Source: Hellea sp.
Lineage (GTDB): Bacteria; Pseudomonadota; Alphaproteobacteria; Caulobacterales; Maricaulaceae
Assembly: GCA_013002305.1 (NCBI GenBank)
Contig: JABDKG010000040.1
Location: 124,001 to 188,000, forward strand
Direction: 5' to 3'
Length of the DNA: 64,000 bases
In this document: in pieces, positions 9,581 to 18,974 of the stretch
How positions within the stretch are numbered: the stretch's first letter is position 1
How the letters are laid out: each line of letters starts with the position of its first letter
The notes under the pieces: generated by a model
Told to the model about the DNA's origin: nothing
The model's database searches: none
Seen by the model: the letters and a program-made list of their open reading frames with translations, nothing else
Position numbers and translations under genes: made by a program

Positions 9581-10267
9581 TCAAGAGTTGGTGTTAAGCC
9601 AGCTCGCCAGATTATCCGTCATATGATCAACCCAGTCGGCCGATGTTTCAGCGCTCGCTGGACGCGCATGCTGGGGTTCATGGCTCCAATCAGCATCAGA
9701 AGTCACCAGCACGGTTGACATGCCCATGAATTTCGGGACTTCAAGATTGCGGACACTGTCTTCAAACATGATGGCCCGAGAGGGTTCAACGTCAAACACA
9801 TCGCAAAATTTGACATAGGGCGAGCGTTGCGGCTTGGGAACATAATCGACATCTTCAATGCCAAAGACCCCGTCAAACAAATCATATATTCCGAGATGTT
9901 TGCCGACATTCTCGGCATGTTTCTGTGACCCGTTTGTGAAGATATATTTCTTACCGGGAAGGGTGCTAATAGCGGTAGGGAGATCAGGGCAAGGATCCAA
10001 ATGGCCGAGATCGACATCATGGACAAAATCCAAAAAAGGCGCTGGATCCATACCGTGCACCGCCATTAATCCGGATAAGGATGTTCCATATTCAGCCAGG
10101 AACTGCTTTTGAATCTTCCGAGCATCCGGCGGATCAAGCTGCAGGTAATCACTAATATAGGCTGTCATCTTTTTATCGATTTGCGAGAAAAATGCCGCGT
10201 CCCCGGAATAAAGCGTATTATCGAGATCGAAGATCCAATGATCTATATGATCAAGCTTGATCGTCAT
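9581..10267 (-). CDS. Pyrimidine 5'-nucleotidase-like HAD hydrolase
   Basis: A 228-residue HAD-superfamily phosphatase. The nucleophile motif WIFDLDNTLY has Asp14 and Asp16. Motif II lies in KYIFTNGS and motif IV in IMFEDSVRNL. The sequence resembles the SDT1/PHM8-like group of pyrimidine 5'-nucleotidases found throughout alphaproteobacteria, where the gene often sits near argB. The start codon overlaps the stop of the DUF1036 gene by one base (TAATG), so coupling is likely. The exact substrate is inferred from the family only. Confidence 0.82.
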   Translation of the reverse strand: MTIKLDHIDHWIFDLDNTLYSGDAAFFSQIDKKMTAYISDYLQLDPPDARKIQKQFLAEYGTSLSGLMAVHGMDPAPFLDFVHDVDLGHLDPCPDLPTAISTLPGKKYIFTNGSQKHAENVGKHLGIYDLFDGVFGIEDVDYVPKPQRSPYVKFCDVFDVEPSRAIMFEDSVRNLEVPKFMGMSTVLVTSDADWSHEPQHARPASAETSADWVDHMTDNLASWLNTNS

Positions 10268-11343
10268 TATTGGCGAAGTCCTGTGACGCTGCCATGCGCA
10301 AAGTCCGCATCGGTCAGTTCAATGACCACGCCTTCCTTGTCGATCGGGAGTGGTCTGAAGTTGGCTGGCTTATAGCCCATATCGCCGCAATTCTCACGGC
10401 CTATGACCGAAAAACGCGAATCTGAAACACAAAACTGGGTCGGCTGTGTTGAAACGGACCGTATCAGTCGATCCGCGCCGCGCTTACCGTCTTCGTCCAG
10501 CACTCCTTCTTGGAGGGCATAATAGGACACATCATTAGATATCAAGGTTTCGGTAAAAACCTGGCCACATCCTTCCGGCTCAATGCTCCACCAGCCCCGG
10601 GATTCCCAATTGCCTTTGCGCCGCCGACCTATCGCGGCCCAAACGGAATTCGATGATTTGTTACACAGGGTCAACCCGACATCTTTGATGCCTTCCATGG
10701 CCGCCGTTTCAAGCGCCGCCAATTGTTCTTCAGTTGAAATCGTGCTGGCAAGGCCCCGCGATTTTAAAAACTCATTCAAAGTGCGTGATGTGCGCCTCCC
10801 AGCCACGCCGTCGACCCGGGTAATGTCATAGCCATTATCTTTTAAAAGCCGCTGAATACCGGCCGTTGCAGCATTATTTCCAAAATCTTCAATCTCGACT
10901 AATGTTGTTATTGCCTCGCCGGGATCGACTGAAAGATAAGCGCGCATATGCATGTCTTGCAGCGCACACCCTATATTGGGATCAGCCTTGAAATCTTCGT
11001 CGCTGGTGCAAAGCGCCATCTGGCCCTTCCACTCGCGAACGCCGCCACGGTGGGCCGGGGAACTTTCAGCATATAAAAATCGCGGCGTTCCAGGCTGGGC
11101 CTTGATGCCTATACATTGGCCTGCATGGACTTTGTCCCAGCCTTTGGGCTGAATTTTGCCCTCAATTGTTGTGGCCGTTGCCAGGCGCAGCGAAAACGAT
11201 GTTTCATTGCAGACCTGCCACGCCGGTGTCTGGGCCGCCGTGACGGTCGTCTCGGCCAGTAGGTCTGTGTCGGTTTGCGCCTGCGCGCTTAGACCTATTG
11301 CAAGCGCGCTCGCAACGGTCAGAATTAGTTTTGCCTTGTTCAT
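10267..11343 (-). CDS. Secreted double-DUF1036 protein with internal peptidoglycan-binding-like domain
   Basis: The 358-residue protein has a signal peptide (cut after about residue 22, SAQA). Two segments look like DUF1036 domains: residues about 43-145 (begins [13 protein letters not shown], with [12 protein letters not shown]) and about 228-345 ([13 protein letters not shown], with [13 protein letters not shown]). Between them, about 160-215, is a helix pattern like the PG_binding_1 domain ([23 protein letters not shown]). DUF1036 is a periplasmic domain of unknown function common in alphaproteobacteria. A role at the cell wall is an inference from the middle domain. It lies between argB (4-bp overlap) and the HAD gene (1-bp overlap). 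Confidence 0.82.
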   Translation of the reverse strand: MNKAKLILTVASALAIGLSAQAQTDTDLLAETTVTAAQTPAWQVCNETSFSLRLATATTIEGKIQPKGWDKVHAGQCIGIKAQPGTPRFLYAESSPAHRGGVREWKGQMALCTSDEDFKADPNIGCALQDMHMRAYLSVDPGEAITTLVEIEDFGNNAATAGIQRLLKDNGYDITRVDGVAGRRTSRTLNEFLKSRGLASTISTEEQLAALETAAMEGIKDVGLTLCNKSSNSVWAAIGRRRKGNWESRGWWSIEPEGCGQVFTETLISNDVSYYALQEGVLDEDGKRGADRLIRSVSTQPTQFCVSDSRFSVIGRENCGDMGYKPANFRPLPIDKEGVVIELTDADFAHGSVTGLRQ

Positions 11344-12197
11344 CGAATAAGTGTCCCTGCACCTTTATCTGTAAACAATTCAACCAGAAGACCGTGCGCC
11401 CGTCGCCCGTCAATAATGACGACAGCCCTCACGCCTGTTTCGACCGCGTTGATGGCTGTTTCAAGTTTGGGAATCATGCCGCCTTGGGCCGTACCGTTCT
11501 TGATCAGATCGCGCGCATCGTCCGTTGAAAGATTAGTCAACAGGTTCTTATCAGAATCCAGAACTCCTTCAACATCTGTTAGCAGTATAAGCCGGGCCGC
11601 GCCCAAATCTCCGGACAAAATCCCCGCCGCCGTGTCAGCATTGACATTGTACACCGTATTATCATCGCCAGCGCTGATCGGCGATATAACCGGTATAAAC
11701 CCGTTTTCGGACAACGTATTCAAGACCGAGACATCTGTATGGGCTGGTTTGCCGGCAAATCCTAAATCTTCGCGTAATTTTTTAGCCGTGATGAGATTGG
11801 CGTCCCGGCCCGAAATGCCGACAGCCTTTCCACCGGCCTTATTGATCGCCTGAACCAGAACTTTATTGATCCCACCCGAAAGAACCATTTCGGCAATCTC
11901 GACCGTTTCAATGTCAGAAACCCTGAGACCATCGACAAATTCGGACTTGATATTAAGCCGCTCGAGCATCTGCCCGATTTGCGGACCGCCCCCGTGAACA
12001 ATGACGGGACGCAGGCCAAATTGTCGGAGCAGGACGACATCATTGGCAAACTGCCGGGTCAGTTCTGGATCGCCCATGGCGTGACCGCCAAATTTTATAA
12101 TAATAGTTTCGTTGGAATAGCGCTGAATAAACGGCAGAGCTTCGGATAAAACTCTGGCGCTATCCCACTGATCTTCATTTTTTCTACGGCGTTGCAT
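11340..12197 (-). CDS. argB: Acetylglutamate kinase
   Basis: ArgB phosphorylates N-acetyl-L-glutamate in the second step of arginine synthesis. The 285-residue protein belongs to the amino acid kinase fold: [10 protein letters not shown] near residue 35 binds phosphate, [11 protein letters not shown] follows, and the C-terminal part ([13 protein letters not shown], then [11 protein letters not shown]) binds nucleotide and substrate. The N-terminal extension of about 30 residues is typical of the arginine-sensitive hexameric form, so feedback control is possible. It sits just after engB (8 bp), as in many alphaproteobacteria. Confidence 0.95.
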   Translation of the reverse strand: MQRRRKNEDQWDSARVLSEALPFIQRYSNETIIIKFGGHAMGDPELTRQFANDVVLLRQFGLRPVIVHGGGPQIGQMLERLNIKSEFVDGLRVSDIETVEIAEMVLSGGINKVLVQAINKAGGKAVGISGRDANLITAKKLREDLGFAGKPAHTDVSVLNTLSENGFIPVISPISAGDDNTVYNVNADTAAGILSGDLGAARLILLTDVEGVLDSDKNLLTNLSTDDARDLIKNGTAQGGMIPKLETAINAVETGVRAVVIIDGRRAHGLLVELFTDKGAGTLIR

Positions 12198-12205
12198 GGC
12201 CGTCC

Positions 12206-12856
12206 TTATAGCCGAGAATCTGGCAAGGCCAAGGCTGCAATTTCGGCCCGAAGTTCATCCATTCCATCTTTCTTGACGCTGCTGGTCGCGACGAGGCCGG
12301 GAAAGGCCGCCGGCCGTTTGGCGATTGCTGACATGGTCTTGTCTTTGACCATTTCGAGTTCGCCCTTTTTCAATTTATCGACCTTGGTCAGAACGAGTTG
12401 ATAAATCACGGCGGTTTCGTCGAGCAAGTCCATTATATCTAAATCGCCGGGTTTTAATCCGTGGCGGCTGTCTATCAGCAGAAAGACGCGGCGCAGGCCC
12501 TGACGTCCGGCGAGAAATTGCCGCGTTAGTTTCGTCCAATTCGCAATTTCTGTTTTCGAAGCACGGGCATAACCATAGCCCGGAAGGTCAACCAATCGGA
12601 TCCGGTTATCGGCATTGAAATAATTCAACTCTCTCGTACGACCCGGCGTATTGGAGGCCCGTGCCAAATTTTTTTGTCCTGTCAGAGCATTGATCAGGCT
12701 TGACTTGCCGACATTGGAGCGTCCGGCAAAACAAATTTCAGGTAGATCGGGTGCGGGCAATTGTTTGAAGCTGACGACGCTCAGCATAAATTCGACAGGG
12801 CGGGCAAAAAGCAGCCGCCCCTCATCGAAATATTTTTCGTCGAGAGCTTCGCGCAA
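12206..12856 (-). CDS. engB: Ribosome biogenesis GTPase YihA/YsxC (EngB)
   Basis: A 216-residue small GTPase needed for assembly of the large ribosomal subunit. The G1 motif is GRSNVGKS (45-52), G3 is DLPGYG, G4 is LTKVDK and the G5 region follows. The N-terminal extension is common in alphaproteobacterial EngB. The start codon is 2 bp downstream of the yidC stop. Its position between yidC and argB is the conserved alphaproteobacterial arrangement. Confidence 0.95.
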   Translation of the reverse strand: MREALDEKYFDEGRLLFARPVEFMLSVVSFKQLPAPDLPEICFAGRSNVGKSSLINALTGQKNLARASNTPGRTRELNYFNADNRIRLVDLPGYGYARASKTEIANWTKLTRQFLAGRQGLRRVFLLIDSRHGLKPGDLDIMDLLDETAVIYQLVLTKVDKLKKGELEMVKDKTMSAIAKRPAAFPGLVATSSVKKDGMDELRAEIAALALPDSRL

Positions 12857-12858
12857 GA

Positions 12859-14637
12859 TTAGCTCGCGTCGGCTTTAGGCTTGCCAAAAAAACGGCCGAT
12901 AAATTTATCAAACGGCGTGTCGACACCATATTTGCGGGTGAAGTAATATTGCTGACCAAAGGACAGAATATTGTTCCAGATCCAGTAAACCAGAAGACCG
13001 GTCGCAAACGGCGCCAGAATAAACATGAACACCCATGGCATCCATTTAAAGATTTTCATCTGCATTTGCACCATTTCACTATTGGCGCCGCCGGCTGTAC
13101 CCATAGAGGACAATGAGAATGTCATGGCCATGGTCGCGCCGTAAATGATTGCTAACGGACCAATCGCGAAGAAATTGAGGAAGCTGCCCGGCATGCCGTC
13201 AAATGGCAGGATGCCAAACAGATTAATGATTGAAAGAGGGTCGCGAGCTGACAGATCCTGTATCCAGCCAAAGAACGGCGCATGGCGCAGCTCAACATTG
13301 ATAAACACGGTTTTATAAAGGGCAAAGAATACAAAGATAGTCGGGATGATCAACAGGCAGCCGGCCAGCGGATTGACGCCTTCTTTTTTGTAGAGCGCCA
13401 TAACTTCCTGCTGTAGTCTTACCCGGTCGTCTTTGTAGAGCTCCTGAATTTTCTTTTGCTTGGGCGCGACCTTCTTCATTTTTGCCTGGCTGGCATATTG
13501 TTTGTTAAAGAGCGGGAATAAAACAAGCTTGATCAAGGTCGTTAGCGCAAGAATGGCCAGTCCGTAATTGCCTAAAATCCGATAGAAAAAAGTCAAAGCC
13601 TGATTCATTGGCTTAGTCAGCAAACGGAGCCTGCCCCAGTCAATGGCCCGTTCCAGCTGATCGATGCCCATGTCTTTTTCATAGCTCTTTAAGGTTGCGC
13701 GGTCTTTCGCGCCGGCAAAAATAAATCCTTTGGATTCAACGGTTGTGCCAGACGTTAATGTCATAGGCTCGGTTTTATATCCGGACTCAAATATTTTATC
13801 ATTGTTTTGATTACGATATCGAAACTCGGTCGAGATCGTTGTGCCTTGCGGCGCGATTGCGGCTGACAGCCAATATTTATCGGTTAAACCCGCCCAACCA
13901 GCCTCGCCATAATTGACGACCTGCCGCTTATCTTCGAACTTTTTATATTTTAGCTGAACCTTGTCACCATCGACAATTGCGACAGCGCCCTGGTGCAAGA
14001 TGAAACTGATATCACGCGCATCGCCGTCGCCTTCCGGGATGCCATGCTGGATTGCCGTTCCGACCCGGTTTAGGGTTAAATTGTCAGATGTATTATTGGT
14101 GATCCGATCAGAAAGTGTGATCAAATAACGATCATCGATCGTTATGGTCCGCTCGACAGAGAACCCGTCACCTTGGTAGCTCAATACAACCGGCATTGTT
14201 GCTGTAAGTTTAGATCCGGATTCAAGCGCCCACGGCGAATTTGAACCGCTGCCGGAATCTACCATCGCCCAATTATCCTGAATATAGGCGGCCTTTTCGG
14301 CTCCCTCCGGTGTCAGCAAAACAACATTTTCGCTATCATCCTCGAGGGTTTTCTTATGCTTCTTAAGAGAGATATCATCAAAGCGGGAGCCTTCAACCAA
14401 AAACGAGCCGGATAGTGAGTCAGTTTCTATCTCAATGCGTCGCCCGGTATTTAACACCATTTCGCGAGGCTGAAGCACTATGGGTTCGGATTGGGCCGCA
14501 ATTTGTGCGTCCTGCTGCTCATAAGCAGCTTCGGTCTGGATTTGTTCGACGTTTTTTTTGCCGAAAAAACTCCAATATCCCATCATGATTAAAAATGAGA
14601 GGAGGAGAAAGGTAATAAAATTCTTCTGGTCTTCCAT
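12859..14637 (-). CDS. yidC: Membrane protein insertase YidC
   Basis: YidC inserts and folds inner-membrane proteins, alone or with SecYEG. The 592-residue protein has the Gram-negative form: N-terminal membrane segment (about 7-24), a large periplasmic beta domain (about 45-340), then the conserved 60-kDa inner membrane protein core with five membrane segments (about 355-565), including YGLAILALTTLIKLVLFPLF, with the conserved Arg-region equivalent absent from the short part I read. The C-terminal tail is short. The gene follows rnpA after 42 bp. The small yidD gene that separates the two in many bacteria does not fit in that gap. Confidence 0.96.
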   Translation of the reverse strand: MEDQKNFITFLLLSFLIMMGYWSFFGKKNVEQIQTEAAYEQQDAQIAAQSEPIVLQPREMVLNTGRRIEIETDSLSGSFLVEGSRFDDISLKKHKKTLEDDSENVVLLTPEGAEKAAYIQDNWAMVDSGSGSNSPWALESGSKLTATMPVVLSYQGDGFSVERTITIDDRYLITLSDRITNNTSDNLTLNRVGTAIQHGIPEGDGDARDISFILHQGAVAIVDGDKVQLKYKKFEDKRQVVNYGEAGWAGLTDKYWLSAAIAPQGTTISTEFRYRNQNNDKIFESGYKTEPMTLTSGTTVESKGFIFAGAKDRATLKSYEKDMGIDQLERAIDWGRLRLLTKPMNQALTFFYRILGNYGLAILALTTLIKLVLFPLFNKQYASQAKMKKVAPKQKKIQELYKDDRVRLQQEVMALYKKEGVNPLAGCLLIIPTIFVFFALYKTVFINVELRHAPFFGWIQDLSARDPLSIINLFGILPFDGMPGSFLNFFAIGPLAIIYGATMAMTFSLSSMGTAGGANSEMVQMQMKIFKWMPWVFMFILAPFATGLLVYWIWNNILSFGQQYYFTRKYGVDTPFDKFIGRFFGKPKADAS

Positions 14638-14679
14638 GACTTCTGTCTTTGTCTGTTTAATGCCCGATTGGGGTGGTAC

Positions 14680-15024
14680 TTAATTTGCGAGGGTTAACAA
14701 GGCCTTTTTTACGTCCCCGAGCAATTCTTCGAAATTCCGTCCATTAGTTTTGTCACGGGCTATAAAGACATAATCATGTCCTGCAAGGCCATATTGGGGC
14801 AGGAGCTCTCTGGCGCAAGCCCGCAGCCGTCTTTTCGCGCGATTTCGCTGAACAGCCCCGCCAATTTTTTTGGTGGCGGTGAAGCCAACACGAATAATAT
14901 CTGACTTATCAGGGTTTTCCCGCATTTGGATGACAACGCCGCCAATAGCGCGATATTTGCCGTTTCTGACAAACAAAAACTCGGACCGCTTTTTCAGCTG
15001 TCCGAGTCTGAATGATGTGATCAT
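14680..15024 (-). CDS. rnpA: Ribonuclease P protein component
   Basis: RnpA binds RNase P RNA and helps it recognise the 5' leader of tRNA precursors. The 114-residue protein is basic and contains the conserved arginine-rich RNR motif as RNRAKRRLR (about 69-77), preceded by VGFTATKKIGGAV. The length is usual. It lies 35 bp after rpmH and is almost certainly cotranscribed with it. Confidence 0.95.
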   Translation of the reverse strand: MITSFRLGQLKKRSEFLFVRNGKYRAIGGVVIQMRENPDKSDIIRVGFTATKKIGGAVQRNRAKRRLRACARELLPQYGLAGHDYVFIARDKTNGRNFEELLGDVKKALLTLAN

Positions 15025-15059
15025 TTTAAACGCCGATTGCGGGCGTTAGTCCGCCATAA

Positions 15060-15194
15060 TTAAGCGGACAGAACCTTGCGGCCTTTGGCGCGGCGACGGG
15101 CTAGAACCTGACGGCCGGATTTGGTTGCCATACGTGACCGAAAACCGTGGCGGCGCTTGCGAACCAGCTCAGAAGGTTGGAAAGTACGTTTCAT
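15060..15194 (-). CDS. rpmH: 50S ribosomal protein L34
   Basis: A 44-residue, very basic protein translated from ATG at 15192-15194 to TAA at 15060-15062. It starts [20 protein letters not shown] and ends in a KGRKVLSA tail, the L34 signature. It is part of the large ribosomal subunit near the exit-tunnel rRNA. An AGGAG Shine-Dalgarno sequence precedes the start, and a good promoter lies about 50-80 bp upstream. It is the first gene of the rpmH-rnpA-yidC-engB-argB string. Confidence 0.97.
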   Translation of the reverse strand: MKRTFQPSELVRKRRHGFRSRMATKSGRQVLARRRAKGRKVLSA

Positions 15195-15244
15195 TTTAAA
15201 CTCCTGTGCACGCGATCTTGCATGCAGATAATCTCAAGCGGCGG

Positions 15245-15273
15245 CTATTACAGACGCAAACGGCCTAAGTCAA
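15245..15273 (-). promoter_or_regulatory. Predicted rpmH promoter
   Basis: On the minus strand a TTGACT box (15268-15273, inside CTTGACTT, the favoured alphaproteobacterial -35) is followed after exactly 17 bp by TAATAG (15245-15250). Transcription would start about 45 bp before the rpmH ATG. This is the only strong promoter match I see for the rpmH-to-argB string. Confidence 0.6.
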
Positions 15274-15362
15274 GCGATCAGATGGGCAGAATTATGACAT
15301 AAATTGTCGTCTTGCCCTACCCAAATCAGGCGCTATGTTGCGGCAAATTCTAAGAGGAAATT

Positions 15363-16148
15363 ATGGAACTCAATTCTGATATTGCGGCTGTAGTCACGGG
15401 CGGCGCTTCCGGCCTTGGCGAAGCCACAGCTCGCAAACTCGCTGCCCATGGCGTAAAGGTGGGAATATTTGACATGAACGCCGAGCGCGGAGAGAAAGTC
15501 GCCAAGGAAATTGGCGGTATTTTTGCCAAAGTCGACGTTTCCAACAATGACTCAGTTGATGCTGGATTTGCAACCGTTCGCGCCGTTAATGGTCAGGAGC
15601 GCTTGATGATCAATTGTGCTGGCATTGGCGGCGGTATGAAAACCGCATCTCGCAAGCGCGACACGGGCGAGATTATGGCGCACGATGTCGATTATTATGT
15701 CCGCATCATCAATATTAATCTGATCGGCTCTTTTCTGTGCGCCTCAAAATCAGCCGCCGGCATGATGGCGCTTGACCCAACCGATCCAGACGGGGAACGC
15801 GGCGTGATTATCAATACCGCCTCTGTCGCCGCTCAGGATGGGCAAATCGGCCAGGTGGCCTATGCATCTTCGAAGGGCGGTATCCTTGCTATGGCACTGC
15901 CTATGGCGCGAGACTTGGCCCGCGAAGGCATTCGGGTCAATACGATCCTGCCGGGTTTTTACGAAACGCCGATTTATGAACAGATGAAGCCGGAAGTGAA
16001 GGAAAGTCTAAAAGCCCATGTTCAGTTCCCGAACCGTTTTGGACAGCCTGAGGAATATGGCGACTTGGTCGCCTTCATGTGTGAAAATGTTTATATAAAC
16101 GGAGAATATATACGATCCGACGCCGGCGCCCGTATGCCCCCAAGATAG
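15363..16148 (+). CDS. SDR oxidoreductase, 3-hydroxyacyl-CoA dehydrogenase type-2-like
   Basis: A 261-residue classical short-chain dehydrogenase. The cofactor motif TGGASGLGEA is near residue 13, and Asp in GIFDMNAE suggests a preference for NAD over NADP. The catalytic residues are Ser in NTASVAAQDG and Tyr/Lys in YASSKGG. The overall pattern, including long GIGGGMKTASRKRDTGE and PGFYETPIYEQMK segments, resembles HSD17B10-type 3-hydroxy-2-methylbutyryl-CoA dehydrogenases, but substrate assignment is inference. An AGAGGAAA ribosome site precedes the ATG. It stands alone, divergent from rpmH and converging on the HerA-like gene. Confidence 0.85.
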   Translation: MELNSDIAAVVTGGASGLGEATARKLAAHGVKVGIFDMNAERGEKVAKEIGGIFAKVDVSNNDSVDAGFATVRAVNGQERLMINCAGIGGGMKTASRKRDTGEIMAHDVDYYVRIININLIGSFLCASKSAAGMMALDPTDPDGERGVIINTASVAAQDGQIGQVAYASSKGGILAMALPMARDLAREGIRVNTILPGFYETPIYEQMKPEVKESLKAHVQFPNRFGQPEEYGDLVAFMCENVYINGEYIRSDAGARMPPR

Positions 16149-16250
16149 ATGCTACGCTCTTTGCTCGGAGTGCATTTCGACATTTTGCGGGCTTCAGTTG
16201 CCGCGCCGGCTCTGATTAAATTTGCAGCATCTATAATCTTAGGATCAAAA

Positions 16251-17762
16251 TTAGCGGCGCATCATCCCGCCGAGAATTCCGCGCAGAATACGGCCTCCTG
16301 TGACGCCGCCGATTTTCTTGCCAAATTCATAGGCAATTTGGCGCGCGCCAGACTCCATGCCTTTACGGACCGAGCTTTTGCGCCGGCTAGTTGAGCGCCG
16401 CGTTGTGGTTTTTTTGCGGGTCTTTTCGCGGACTTCTTTTTCAGCAGCTTTTTGCTGAGCCTTGCGGATTTCCTCGCGCTTTTTTTGGAGAATCTCATAG
16501 GCGCTTTTGCGGTCAACCATTTCGTCATAAAGGCCTTTGACCGGGCTATCCCCCATGACCAATTCACGCTCTTTCTTATTTGCCGGACCAAGACGGGAAG
16601 CGGGCGGACGAATGAGAGTCTGGCCGACGACCTGCGGGCGACCTTTTTCATCGAGCACAGAAACCAGAGCCTCACCAACGCCGAGCTCGGTGATAACATC
16701 AACGGTTTTGAATGCTGGATTAGGCCGAAAGGCTGAGGCGCTGGCTTTGATGGCCTTTTGTTCTTTCGGCGTAAAGCCGCGCAACGCGTGCTGAATCCTA
16801 TTACCGATCTGGCCTAGAACGTCGTCGGGAATGTCGGCAGGATTCTGGGTAACAAACCAAACCGAAACACCCTTGGAGCGGATCAAGCGGGCAACCTGGG
16901 TAATTTTGTCAACCAGCGCTTTGGGCGATTCGTCAAATACTAAATGAGCTTCATCAAAGAAAAATGCCATGATCGGTTTATCCGGATCGCCAACTTCCGG
17001 GAGCTCTTCAAATAGCTCGCTCATCAGCCATAGCAAAAAGGTGGAGTAGAGCTTTGGCGTATTAATCAGTTTATCGGCAGCGAGAATATTGACAAAGCCC
17101 ATTCCGTCTTCGGTCTTGCGCATCAGATCGGAGAGTTTAACCGCAGGTTCGCCGAAAAACTCATCCGCGCCTTCTCGGTCGAGCACGAGTAAGGAGCGTA
17201 TAATTGCGGCAACAGATTGAGAGGTAATATTGCCATATTCCATCATCAAGACATCGCGGTTTTCAGCGATGAAGTTTAGCGTCGCCTTGAGGTCCTTAAG
17301 GTCAATCAGCGGCCAGTCATTATCTTCAGCGACATCGAAGGCGATATTCATGATCCCTTCTTGCGTGTCGGTCAGATCCATGAGGCGTGAGAGGAGCATA
17401 GGGCCCATCTCTGTGATTGTCGTTCGGATCGGATGCCCTTTTTCGCCGTGCAAATCCCAAAATACGGTTGGCAAGGCCATATATTCATAATTTTTAAGAT
17501 CGATTTTCTCGGCCCGCGATATGAGTTTGTCGTGAAGCTTATGGTCCGCTGAACCAGATTGCGAAATGCCGGAAAGATCGCCTTTCACATCAGCTGCGAA
17601 GACAGGCACCCCGGCTTTGGCAAAGCCTTCGGAAAGAATTTGCAGCGTGACAGTTTTACCGGTCCCGGTGGCTCCCGCGACCATGCCGTGACGATTAGCT
17701 TTCTCAAGCCGCAATTGCTGGGCTTTGCCGTCCGTATCTTTACCAATAAAGATTGTGCTCAT
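16251..17762 (-). CDS. HerA-like helicase (DUF853)
   Basis: A 503-residue ATPase of the FtsK/HerA superfamily. Walker A is GATGTGKT (30-37), and Walker B is MAFFFDEAHLVF, with an arginine-finger-like ARLIRSKGVSVWFVTQNP segment after it. The C-terminal 100 residues are basic and rich in Lys/Arg/Thr (KKREEIRKAQQK, TRKKTTTRRS). DUF853 proteins such as E. coli YjgR are predicted DNA-translocating or nucleotide-dependent enzymes of unknown cellular role. No NurA-like nuclease is next to it, so an archaeal-style HerA/NurA pair is unlikely. Length and composition match the family. Confidence 0.88.
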   Translation of the reverse strand: MSTIFIGKDTDGKAQQLRLEKANRHGMVAGATGTGKTVTLQILSEGFAKAGVPVFAADVKGDLSGISQSGSADHKLHDKLISRAEKIDLKNYEYMALPTVFWDLHGEKGHPIRTTITEMGPMLLSRLMDLTDTQEGIMNIAFDVAEDNDWPLIDLKDLKATLNFIAENRDVLMMEYGNITSQSVAAIIRSLLVLDREGADEFFGEPAVKLSDLMRKTEDGMGFVNILAADKLINTPKLYSTFLLWLMSELFEELPEVGDPDKPIMAFFFDEAHLVFDESPKALVDKITQVARLIRSKGVSVWFVTQNPADIPDDVLGQIGNRIQHALRGFTPKEQKAIKASASAFRPNPAFKTVDVITELGVGEALVSVLDEKGRPQVVGQTLIRPPASRLGPANKKERELVMGDSPVKGLYDEMVDRKSAYEILQKKREEIRKAQQKAAEKEVREKTRKKTTTRRSTSRRKSSVRKGMESGARQIAYEFGKKIGGVTGGRILRGILGGMMRR

Positions 17763-17852
17763 CGAAATCCCTCTATAGATTTCGAAAAGTGATAATTAGT
17801 GCCAAGTGATTTGGCAATAAGCTGAAGGCAATATGCCAAGTTGAGGGAAAAG

Positions 17853-18959
17853 ATGCAAAACGATCGAACCATCCGGGCTTGCCTGTTATTTATATGCTTC
17901 GTTTTGGCGGTTTACAGCCTCTATGTCACCCAGCATCTTTTAGCGCCGTTCGCTATGGCCATATTCATCTGGATTGTCATTGATACATTTGCCCGCTGGA
18001 TTGACGGCCTAACCTCCAAAATTCCCTATTGGGCGGCTTTGACCATGGCTTTGACGATAGTGTTTTTAGGGCTGACAGGCGTGGTGTTAATCATCACGGA
18101 TACGGCAGTAACCATTGCCAATGATAGTGAGGGCTATGCCAAAAAAATCACCAGAATATTTAACGGGGCAGGCAATTTCTTTAGCAAATTTGAATGGGTT
18201 CGCGAAAATGTCGACATGACGTCTGAAGGTCTTAATGAACGTTTCGGGATCGCGGCGAAAGTCCAAAGCGGTATACTTGGCTTTACCAGCGCCATTATCA
18301 GCATCTTGCAAAATTTTGTCTTGATCGCAGTGTATGTCGCTTTTCTATTTGCGGCGCAGGCCGGCTTTACCAAGAAAGTGGATGATCTTTTTCCGGACCC
18401 AAATAAGAAATCCAGCGCCGTTAAGATCATGACGCGGATCCGGACCTCGGTTGAAAAATATGTCGGCGTTCAAACCGTTGTCAGCCTCGTGCAAACCGTG
18501 CTGAGCTATTTTGTCATGGCCGGGCTCGGACTAGAAAATGCGTTGTTCTGGGCCATGGTGATTTTCATCATGAATTATATTCCGATCATTGGCGGGATCG
18601 TTGCCGTCGCTATGCCGGTCCTGTTCGGCGTGGTAGAGTTTGACAATATGACCTCAGTGGCGCTGCTGGCTGGCGGCCTATTTTTGGTCCAGTTCATTAT
18701 CAACTCCACACTTCAACCCAAAATGATGGGCGACAGTATGAATTTGTCATCACTGGTAGTCCTATTGTCCTTGGCGATGTGGGCAGCTCTTTGGGGCGGA
18801 GTCGGCGCGTTTCTCGGTGCGCCGCTCACCGTTATGTTGATGATCATACTGGCGCAGTTCGAGACCACCCGCTGGATCGCGATCTTGCTCTCAGCCGATG
18901 GCCATCCCGAGCTTGACGAAATTGAGAAAAAAGTGATTCAAGCCACGCCGGGCATGTGA
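17853..18959 (+). CDS. AI-2E family (UPF0118) transporter
   Basis: A polytopic membrane protein of about 368 residues. The family contains E. coli TqsA, linked to autoinducer-2 export, and Na+/H+ antiporter members, so the substrate cannot be inferred here. Two N-terminal segments (from LLFICFVLAVYSLYVTQHLL) are followed by a soluble amphipathic stretch and then a cluster of C-terminal segments with the conserved NYIPIIGGIVA motif and GAPLTVMLMIILAQF near the end. The frame extends to a TTG at 17841, but the ATG at 17853 has an AGGG ribosome site at the right distance, so I use it. Confidence 0.85.
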   Translation: MQNDRTIRACLLFICFVLAVYSLYVTQHLLAPFAMAIFIWIVIDTFARWIDGLTSKIPYWAALTMALTIVFLGLTGVVLIITDTAVTIANDSEGYAKKITRIFNGAGNFFSKFEWVRENVDMTSEGLNERFGIAAKVQSGILGFTSAIISILQNFVLIAVYVAFLFAAQAGFTKKVDDLFPDPNKKSSAVKIMTRIRTSVEKYVGVQTVVSLVQTVLSYFVMAGLGLENALFWAMVIFIMNYIPIIGGIVAVAMPVLFGVVEFDNMTSVALLAGGLFLVQFIINSTLQPKMMGDSMNLSSLVVLLSLAMWAALWGGVGAFLGAPLTVMLMIILAQFETTRWIAILLSADGHPELDEIEKKVIQATPGM

Positions 18960-18974
18960 GCATTGGGTTGGCGC

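Noticed and set aside
16149-16394. Open frame of 81 codons directly after the SDR gene on the plus strand
   Set aside because: It lies largely antisense to the C-terminal end of the HerA-like gene, has no ribosome site and no recognisable features.
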